54,316 bases of DNA, taken from contig DVLA01000082.1 in the NCBI GenBank assembly GCA_018715745.1, positions 1 through 54,316 on the forward strand. Direction: 5' to 3'. The notes below the pieces were generated by a model, which was not told the DNA's origin, searched no databases, and saw only the letters and a list, made by a program, of their open reading frames with translations. Positions 53,227-54,316 of this stretch are shown piece by piece. Made by a program: the position numbers and the translations under genes. This DNA is from Candidatus Coprenecus stercoripullorum. Its GTDB lineage: Bacteria > Bacteroidota > Bacteroidia > Bacteroidales > UBA932. How positions within the stretch are numbered: the first letter of the stretch is position 1; the number at the start of each line of letters is the position of its first letter.

Positions 53227-53231
53227 AGTAT

Positions 53232-54083
53232 ATGAGACGGTTTATTGTTAAATGTGCGGCAGCGCTCCTGCTCGGATGCGCCTGGTTGCCGGTTTATGCC
53301 AAAGGAGGCTACAGCAAAATAACTCTTGAAGGGGATTTCACTTCTCTGAAAATATCCAGTGCCTTTCAGGTAACGCTTGAATATTCAGACGAATGTACCG
53401 CTGTCATTACTGTTCCGGAAAAATATGCAGAATATATTGATGCGGATATCAAGGGCGGAGAACTGTCAATAGGCCTTGACGCAGGAGGGCTTAAAGGTCT
53501 GTTTAAAAGGTTGAGATTTAATGGCAATGAGGAACTTGTAGCTACGGTTACCTGTCCTGTCCTCGAAAAGGTACGCCTTTCGGGCGCCTCATATCTTATG
53601 ATAGAGGACAGTTTCGAGACGGCTTCGCTCAGGATTCAGGTATCGGGTGCTTCATCTTTGATTTCTTCCGGACTGAGCGGGAAAGGGGATATGGACATCA
53701 TCCTCTCCGGAGCTTCACATGTCAGAATCGACGACGCCGACTATGAAAATATAAGCGCTGGAGTTTCAGGTGCTTCCATATTGTTTTTTAAAGGAAGCGC
53801 TCAAGTGTTCGACATAGGCCTTTCCGGGGCGTCCAATTCTACCGTGGAGGGAGATTTCTCTATGCTCGCCATGGAACTCTCAGGCGCATCGCACATGAAC
53901 GCCAATGGCAATTCGGCTTCTCTTCAGATAAGCGCCAGCGGGGCTTCTACCGTTGAGGCAAGGGAAATGAAAGCAGAGGTTGCCGATGTTGTTGCCAGCG
54001 GGAGCTCGGACGTATATATAGATGCCGACAAGCTTGGGAACGCCCATTCTTCAGGTGCATCCAAAATTGTGAACGGGCATTAG
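53232..54083 (+). CDS. Exported DUF2807 (head-GIN) protein with SGAS repeats
   Basis: 283 residues with signal peptide about 1-23. The rest resembles DUF2807, an auto-transporter-like adhesin head built as a right-handed beta-helix. The tetrapeptide SGAS or a near copy recurs at 117, 138, 159, 179, 198, 217, 236, 256 (SGSS) and 274, one each 18-21 residues, as expected for one helix turn. It is the third gene of the sigma operon and may be its product or part of the envelope-stress response. Its function is unknown. Confidence 0.87.
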   Translation: MRRFIVKCAAALLLGCAWLPVYAKGGYSKITLEGDFTSLKISSAFQVTLEYSDECTAVITVPEKYAEYIDADIKGGELSIGLDAGGLKGLFKRLRFNGNEELVATVTCPVLEKVRLSGASYLMIEDSFETASLRIQVSGASSLISSGLSGKGDMDIILSGASHVRIDDADYENISAGVSGASILFFKGSAQVFDIGLSGASNSTVEGDFSMLAMELSGASHMNANGNSASLQISASGASTVEAREMKAEVADVVASGSSDVYIDADKLGNAHSSGASKIVNGH

Positions 54084-54084
54084 G

Positions 54085-54316
54085 ATGTTCGTACTGGATT
54101 CCCACTGCGATACACCGTCCATGCTGCTTGAGGGCATTGACATCGGAAAACGCCAGGAAAGGACGCAGTTTGACTTTGTCAGGGCAAAAGAGGGCGGGGT
54201 GGACGGCATATTCTTCTCCGTTTATACGCCGGCTTCGTTGGAAGGAAGAGATGCAGTAAATCATGCTCTTAAATTACTGTCGGAATGCTATCTTGCCGTC
54301 AGCCGCAATGCAGGCG
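54085..54316 (+). CDS. Membrane dipeptidase-like peptidase, N-terminal part
   Basis: 77 codons are visible; the gene leaves the window on the right. It begins MFVLDSHCDTPSML, with the His and Asp (HxD-type, DSHCD) of the renal dipeptidase family (zinc amidohydrolases that split dipeptides), followed by FDFVRAKEGGVDGIFFSVY. The start lies 1 bp after the DUF2807 stop, so it is probably co-transcribed. Confidence 0.83.
   Translation, partial: MFVLDSHCDTPSMLLEGIDIGKRQERTQFDFVRAKEGGVDGIFFSVYTPASLEGRDAVNHALKLLSECYLAVSRNAG

Overview
The window looks like a chromosome segment from a member of the Bacteroidota, most likely order Bacteroidales. Several things point there: FimA/Mfa-type fimbrial genes with DUF3575 and Mfa2 partners, a BACON-domain lipoprotein, a TPR/AraC membrane regulator, FtsX-like permeases without a linked ATPase, a serine-type lipoprotein sulfatase, ATP-type PEP carboxykinase, and repeated promoter boxes of the Bacteroidota form TAnnTTTG (with TTTG about 19-20 bp upstream in the best cases). 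A fused ADP-forming acyl-CoA synthetase next to a 2-ketoisovalerate-type ferredoxin oxidoreductase suggests an amino-acid-fermenting anaerobe. I cannot name genus or species. Arginine AGG and isoleucine ATA codons are frequent in most genes.

Layout. The left edge (1-118) holds the first 39 codons of a tyrosine recombinase leaving the window, so an integrated element probably abuts here. 395-4915 (minus strand): a BACON lipoprotein, then a tight group of hotdog thioesterase, umuD, umuC and a TPR/AraC membrane regulator. 5029-9937 (minus): ADP-forming acyl-CoA synthetase, an unannotated 55-residue membrane protein, and vorD-vorB-vorA-vorC, ended by a clear terminator. 10036-14582 (plus): MTA/SAH deaminase, purine nucleoside phosphorylase, mtnA, a HAD phosphatase and a metallo-beta-lactamase-fold hydrolase, all overlapping. 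14589-17321 (minus): a membrane-anchored endonuclease/exonuclease/phosphatase-family protein and pckA. 17404-19125: recQ. 19112-21359 (minus): maf, kdsC, a DUF2520 protein and a DUF3467 protein.

21497-28256 (plus) is a compact housekeeping run: valS, a thioesterase, tatA, tatC, an ABC-F ATPase and rlmB. 28384-37283 is more accessory: two FtsX-like permeases, a sulfatase, a small membrane protein, and a secreted flavodoxin with its AraC-type regulator behind a pair of 13-bp direct repeats. tRNA-Val(TAC) lies at 37422-37499 (minus). 37573-43670 (minus) is a five-gene fimbrial operon whose leader can form a long-stem hairpin. htpG, a cell-wall amidase with an inserted golvesin-like domain, a VanZ-like protein, a DUF4954 protein and a HAD hydrolase follow. 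The right end is an ECF sigma factor, a probable anti-sigma factor, a DUF2807 repeat protein and the first 77 codons of a membrane dipeptidase.

How the genes work together. The vor cluster can turn branched-chain 2-oxo acids into acyl-CoA plus reduced ferredoxin, and the linked synthetase can turn acyl-CoA into free acid plus ATP. This is an energy-yielding amino-acid route written as one operon. The deaminase, phosphorylase and mtnA genes match in order the methylthioinosine version of methylthioadenosine salvage. The most interesting items are these two operons, the 55-residue membrane protein, the direct-repeat operator of the flavodoxin/AraC pair, and the structured leader of the fimbrial operon.
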